Shown here: in pieces, positions 31,934-35,459 of the stretch
Position numbering within the stretch: position 1 is the stretch's first letter
Layout: the number at the start of each line of letters is the position of its first letter
Source: Labilibaculum sp032125735
Lineage (GTDB): Bacteria; Bacteroidota; Bacteroidia; Bacteroidales; Marinifilaceae
Direction: 5' to 3'
Length of the DNA: 35,459 nt
Assembly: GCA_032125735.1 (NCBI GenBank)
Contig: JAQBBZ010000266.1
Location: forward strand, 1 to 35,459
Position numbers and translations under genes: made by a program
The notes under the pieces: model-generated
Told to the model about the DNA's origin: nothing
What the model saw: the letters and a program-made list of their open reading frames with translations, nothing else
The model's database searches: none

Positions 31934-33622
31934 TTATTCAGCAATCAGCTTTTTATATCTTATTCGTTTAGGACCTTCATCGCCCATGCGTTTCTTCCGG
32001 TTAATTTCGTAATCGGAATATCCACCTTCAAAAAACTGAACATGAGAATCGCCTTCAAAGGCTAAAATATGTGTTGCAATTCGATCCAAAAACCAACGAT
32101 CATGAGAAATTACAACGGCACAGCCTGCAAAATTTTCCAAACCTTCTTCCAAAGCACGAAGTGTGTTTACATCGATATCATTGGTTGGCTCATCCAAAAG
32201 TAAAACATTAGCCCCTTCTTTTAAAGTTAAAGCCAAGTGTAAGCGGTTACGCTCTCCTCCTGATAATACCCCGCATTTCTTTTCCTGATCGGCACCATTG
32301 AAATTAAAACGACCAACATAAGCACGGGCATTTACCGTTCTTCCACCTACATTTATTAAATCACCGCCACCCGAAATCACTTCATAAACCGATTTCTCAG
32401 GATCGATATCAGCATGCTGCTGATCAACGTATCCTACTTTTACAGTCTCACCAACTTCAAAAGTTCCTTTGTCAGGCTTCTCAAGATCCATAATCATTCT
32501 GAAAAGCGTAGTTTTACCGGCACCATTCGGACCAATTACTCCTACAATTCCTGCTGGTGGTAATTCAAACTCCAAATCATCATATAACAATTTGTTTCCA
32601 AATGCTTTTGAAACAGCTTGAGCTTGTATCACTTTATTTCCCAAACGAGGACCGTTAGGAATAAAAATTTCAAGTTTTTCTTCTTTATCTTTTAAATCCT
32701 CGTTCATCATACTGTCATAAGCATTCAAACGAGCTTTACTTTTTGCCTGACGGGCTTTTGGCGCCATTCGTACCCACTCCAATTCTCTTTCAAGGGTTTT
32801 ACGGCGCTTACTGGCAGTCTTCTCTTCCATTGCCATACGTTGAGTCTTCTGATCCAACCAGGCGCTGTAATTACCCTTCCAAGGAATTCCTTCTCCCCGA
32901 TCCAACTCAAGAATCCATCCAGCTACATTGTCAAGAAAATATCTATCGTGAGTAATACTTATTACTGTTCCTTTGTATTGCGATAAATGATCTTCTAACC
33001 ACTCCACTGATTCTGCATCCAAATGGTTGGTAGGCTCATCCAAAAGTAAAATATCCGGCTCTTGAAGCAATAATCGACAAAGAGCTACACGTCTTCTTTC
33101 TCCTCCCGAACAATTTTTAATTAATGCGTCTCCCTCCGGACAACGCAATGCATCCATAGCCCGTTCCAATTTAGTATCCAGATTCCAAGCATCAAAATGA
33201 TCAATTTTCTCTTGCAGATCAGCCTGTTCATCCATAACGGCCTGCATCTTATCAGCATCTTCGAGAACTTCCGGATCACCAAACTTTAGATTAACCGCTT
33301 CGTATGCATTCAAGGTATCAACTATTTCCTGAACCCCCTCCTCTACTATTTCTCTTACCGTTTTGCTGTCATCCAATATTGGTTCCTGCGCCAAATAGCC
33401 AATATTATGCTCTTTCGACCAAACTACATGTCCGTCGAATGAACTTTCTATCCCAGCAATTATCTTTAGAAGAGTAGATTTACCAGAACCATTCAGTCCA
33501 ATAATTCCAATCTTGGCTCCATAGAAAAAAGACAAGTTAATGTTATTCAATACTTTTTTTTGTGATGAAAAGGTCTTACTAACCCTATCCATCGAAAAAA
33601 TAATTTTTTTATCGTCAGCCAT
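31934..33622 (-). CDS. ettA: Energy-dependent translational throttle protein EttA (ABC-F)
   Basis: This 562-residue soluble ABC-F ATPase binds the ribosomal E site and gates entry into elongation according to energy state. The first nucleotide domain has GIIGLNGSGKSTLLKI, the signature SGGERRRVALCRLLL and Walker B ILLLDEPTNHLD. A linker with the P-site tRNA interaction arm follows (about residues 240-320, EKTASKRRKTLERELEWVRMAP). The second domain has GPNGAGKTTLF, SGGERNRLHLALTL and VLLLDEPTNDID, then SHDRWFLDRIATHILAFEG. The EttA-type ending GGYSDYEINRKKRMG separates it from other ABC-F proteins. The start at 33622 (MADDKKIIFSM) fits the family better than an in-frame ATG nine codons upstream. 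A -7-like TATTTTTG lies at 33667-33660. Confidence 0.95.
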   Translation of the reverse strand: MADDKKIIFSMDRVSKTFSSQKKVLNNINLSFFYGAKIGIIGLNGSGKSTLLKIIAGIESSFDGHVVWSKEHNIGYLAQEPILDDSKTVREIVEEGVQEIVDTLNAYEAVNLKFGDPEVLEDADKMQAVMDEQADLQEKIDHFDAWNLDTKLERAMDALRCPEGDALIKNCSGGERRRVALCRLLLQEPDILLLDEPTNHLDAESVEWLEDHLSQYKGTVISITHDRYFLDNVAGWILELDRGEGIPWKGNYSAWLDQKTQRMAMEEKTASKRRKTLERELEWVRMAPKARQAKSKARLNAYDSMMNEDLKDKEEKLEIFIPNGPRLGNKVIQAQAVSKAFGNKLLYDDLEFELPPAGIVGVIGPNGAGKTTLFRMIMDLEKPDKGTFEVGETVKVGYVDQQHADIDPEKSVYEVISGGGDLINVGGRTVNARAYVGRFNFNGADQEKKCGVLSGGERNRLHLALTLKEGANVLLLDEPTNDIDVNTLRALEEGLENFAGCAVVISHDRWFLDRIATHILAFEGDSHVQFFEGGYSDYEINRKKRMGDEGPKRIRYKKLIAE

Positions 33623-33826
33623 TATTTCGCTTTTATTTATATCATTCAAATCCTATGTACAAAAATAGAAAAATTGCTTTGAAAATTTATCAATTCCTTT
33701 TTCTTTAGAATTCTTAATTTCCAGCGTAATAAAACGAATATTCTCATTTTATATTCTAAAACTGAACATTTGTATTTTTATTATAGTTAAAAAAACGTAT
33801 TTTTAAACATCAAATACTAGGCTATT

Positions 33827-34336
33827 ATGGAGAAAACAGCAAATAAAAAACTTTCTGAGTTACTTGAGCAAATAGGCATCGAAACAAAGAGGAAAATATA
33901 TTGGGAAGAAACACTTGATTCTTCCGTTGTAGTTAAAACTCATCCAAACAAGAGAAATGTTCCTATTAAAGATGCAATAATTCTTTTAGTAGAAGATCAA
34001 CCGAGCAACAGAAAAACGATTGAAGTTTATCTAAAACAAAAAGTTGGTAGAGTTGATATTGCTGAAAATGGGAAACAGGCAGTTGAACTTTTCGAAAAAG
34101 AACAATATGATATTGTACTGATGGATTTGCAAATGCCAATTATGGGAGGAATTGAAGCCTCTCTGCGTATGCGTAAAATAGAAGAGGAACGTGAATTCTC
34201 TATTCCAATTATAGCATTTACTGCTAATTTTTATTCAGACGATAAAGAAATTTCAATTGAAGTAGGAATGGATGCTTATCTTTCAAAACCTTTTCAGTGC
34301 AAAACACTATTTGGTTTAATGCAAGAATACATTTAG
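33827..34336 (+). CDS. Single-domain response regulator
   Basis: This 169-residue protein is a receiver domain (about 49-169) with a 48-residue basic N-terminal extension and no output domain. The phosphorylation site is Asp100 in VLMDLQMP; the acidic pair is Glu56-Asp57 in LLVEDQPSNR; the switch Thr132 is in IAFTAN and the conserved Lys154 in YLSKPF. It therefore looks fully competent. With no DNA-binding part it would act through a protein partner or as a phosphate relay, as CheY- or Spo0F-like proteins do. The partner kinase is not adjacent. It lies alone between divergent ettA and convergent enolase. Confidence 0.92.
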   Translation: MEKTANKKLSELLEQIGIETKRKIYWEETLDSSVVVKTHPNKRNVPIKDAIILLVEDQPSNRKTIEVYLKQKVGRVDIAENGKQAVELFEKEQYDIVLMDLQMPIMGGIEASLRMRKIEEEREFSIPIIAFTANFYSDDKEISIEVGMDAYLSKPFQCKTLFGLMQEYI

Positions 34337-34349
34337 GAATAACGAATAA

Positions 34350-34380
34350 AAAAAAGGGATCTGTAAAGATCCCTTTTTTA
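34350..34380. terminator. Bidirectional terminator between the response regulator and enolase
   Basis: Arms 34350-34362 and 34367-34379 (A6GGGATCT and AGATCCCT6) pair perfectly over 13 bp with a GTAA tetraloop. The A/T flanks act as U-tracts in both directions. Confidence 0.9.
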
Positions 34381-34397
34381 ATATATTTCAAGTAAGC

Positions 34398-35459
34398 TTA
34401 GCAACCGAAAATTGCATTTTCACCTAATTCTTCTTCAATACGAAGTAATTGGTTGTACTTAGCCATACGGTCAGAACGGCTCAAAGAACCAGTTTTGATC
34501 TGTCCTGAATTAGTAGCAACAGCGATATCAGCAATGGTAGCATCTTCTGTTTCACCTGAACGGTGAGAAGTTACTGAAGTGTAACCAGCACGATGAGCCA
34601 TTTCAATAGCATTTAAAGTCTCTGTTAAAGTACCAATTTGGTTTACTTTAATCAAGATAGAGTTCGCAGCCTTAAGCTTGATTCCTTTAGCCAAGTATTC
34701 AACGTTGGTTACGAATAAATCATCACCTACGATCTGACACTTATCACCAATAAGAGCGTTTAAAGCAACCCATCCATCCCAGTCTCCTTCATCCATACCA
34801 TCTTCGATAGAATCGATAGGGTACTTAGAAATCAACTCAGCTAGGTAAGCAGCTTGCTCATCTGAATTTCTTTTGGCTCCGTTTGGCTCAAATTTACTAT
34901 AGTCATACAAACCATCTTTGTAGAACTCAGAAGCAGCACAGTCCATAGCGATTGAAACATCACCACCATCTTCTTTACGACCAGCTTTATAACCAGCGTT
35001 TTTAATAGCAGTAAGAATACACTCAATAGCCTCTTCAGTTCCACCTAACATTGGAGCGAAACCACCTTCGTCACCTACAGCAGTAGAAAGACCTTTACCT
35101 TTAAGAACTTTTGCAAGAGCGTGAAATACCTCAGCACCCATTCTTAACGCCTCGCGGAAACTTGGAGCTCCAATAGGACGAATCATGAATTCCTGGAATG
35201 CAATTGTAGCATCAGAGTGAGAACCACCGTTGATGATATTCATCATAGGAACAGGAAGGACATTTGCATTAGTACCGCCAATGTAACGGTACAATGGCAT
35301 ACCAGAATACATTGCAGCAGCTTTAGCTACTGCCAAAGAAACACCTAACATAGCATTAGCACCTAAGTTAGATTTAGTTTTAGTACCATCAAGTGCGATC
35401 ATCATTTTATCGATACCAACCTGATCAGTAGCATCCATACCAACTAAAGCCTTAGCAAT
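34398..35459 (-). CDS. eno: Enolase (partial, N-terminus beyond the right edge)
   Basis: The visible 353 residues are the C-terminal four-fifths of enolase, which interconverts 2-phosphoglycerate and phosphoenolpyruvate in glycolysis. The frame continues to the window edge, reading IAKALVGMDATDQVGIDK just inside it, so the ATG at 35438 is internal and not the start. Diagnostic blocks are NGGSHSDATIAFQEFMI, VGDEGGFAP, SIEDGMDEGDWDGW (metal-binding Glu/Asp), ILIKVNQIGTLTET with the catalytic lysine, SHRSGETEDATIADIAV and KTGSLSRSDRMAKYNQLL. About 75 residues, including the first Ser/His loop, are missing from the window. Codon bias is strong, as in highly expressed genes. Confidence 0.98.
   Translation of the reverse strand: MAKALVGMDATDQVGIDKMMIALDGTKTKSNLGANAMLGVSLAVAKAAAMYSGMPLYRYIGGTNANVLPVPMMNIINGGSHSDATIAFQEFMIRPIGAPSFREALRMGAEVFHALAKVLKGKGLSTAVGDEGGFAPMLGGTEEAIECILTAIKNAGYKAGRKEDGGDVSIAMDCAASEFYKDGLYDYSKFEPNGAKRNSDEQAAYLAELISKYPIDSIEDGMDEGDWDGWVALNALIGDKCQIVGDDLFVTNVEYLAKGIKLKAANSILIKVNQIGTLTETLNAIEMAHRAGYTSVTSHRSGETEDATIADIAVATNSGQIKTGSLSRSDRMAKYNQLLRIEEELGENAIFGC

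Noticed and set aside
4711..34336. Two-component pair formed by the PAS kinase and the lone receiver
   Set aside because: They are about 28 kb apart with no shared operon or regulatory motif; pairing them would be a guess.

Overview
The window is AT-rich bacterial chromosome from the phylum Bacteroidota, probably a marine member of the Marinilabiliales (the order is a low-confidence guess). The phylum call rests on paired gliding genes gldE and gldD, a 30-residue Lys/Arg-rich protein of the AURKAIP1/COX24 (mS38/bS22-like) type, promoters of the TTTG-N19-21-TAnnTTTG form, and a TonB-dependent receptor with an N-terminal carboxypeptidase-regulatory-like domain. Nearly all of it is core chromosome. 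I see no tRNA, rRNA, prophage, CRISPR array or complete insertion sequence.

Layout. 1-4.6 kb: the edge of a P-loop (uridine-kinase-like) gene, then a TonB-dependent receptor divergent from a LacI-type regulator, with operator-like palindromes between them. 4.7-9.4 kb: a soluble PAS histidine kinase, a COG2509-type FAD protein and DsbD. 9.5-11.7 kb (minus): HU and the 30-residue basic protein, a terminator, then RNase G/E. 11.8-16.0 kb (plus): mutY-ssb-gldE-gldD-PPTase, closed by a strong terminator. 16.0-19.8 kb (minus): an alkaline-phosphatase-fold protein that seems to have lost its metal-binding histidines, DUF190+CrcB (fluoride export), and YchF. 20-24.8 kb (plus): secreted transglutaminase-like protein, secreted VWA protein, transketolase. 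24.9-26.4 kb: ECF sigma factor, single-pass membrane protein and Spy/CpxP-like periplasmic protein, a probable envelope-stress unit. 26.4-28.7 kb (minus): hisS and two small membrane proteins. 28.7-31.1 kb is the accessory-looking part: an unrecognised 426-residue protein, two copies of a roughly 45-bp terminator-like repeat, a gene remnant and a 41-42 bp tandem repeat. 31.1-35.5 kb: a DUF6261-like protein, EttA, a single-domain response regulator and the edge of enolase.

How the genes work together: gldE/gldD with the neighbouring PPTase and possible pseudo-phosphatase form the gliding/type IX secretion neighbourhood; mutY, ssb and HU serve DNA repair and chromosome structure; RNase G, hisS, EttA and YchF serve RNA and translation; tkt and eno serve central carbon metabolism.

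The items most worth a second look are the histidine-poor phosphatase homologue beside the gliding genes, the 28.7-30.9 kb orphan region with duplicated terminators and tandem repeats, and the operator cluster at 3.46-3.52 kb. Family calls come from reading the translations by eye. No database search was run.
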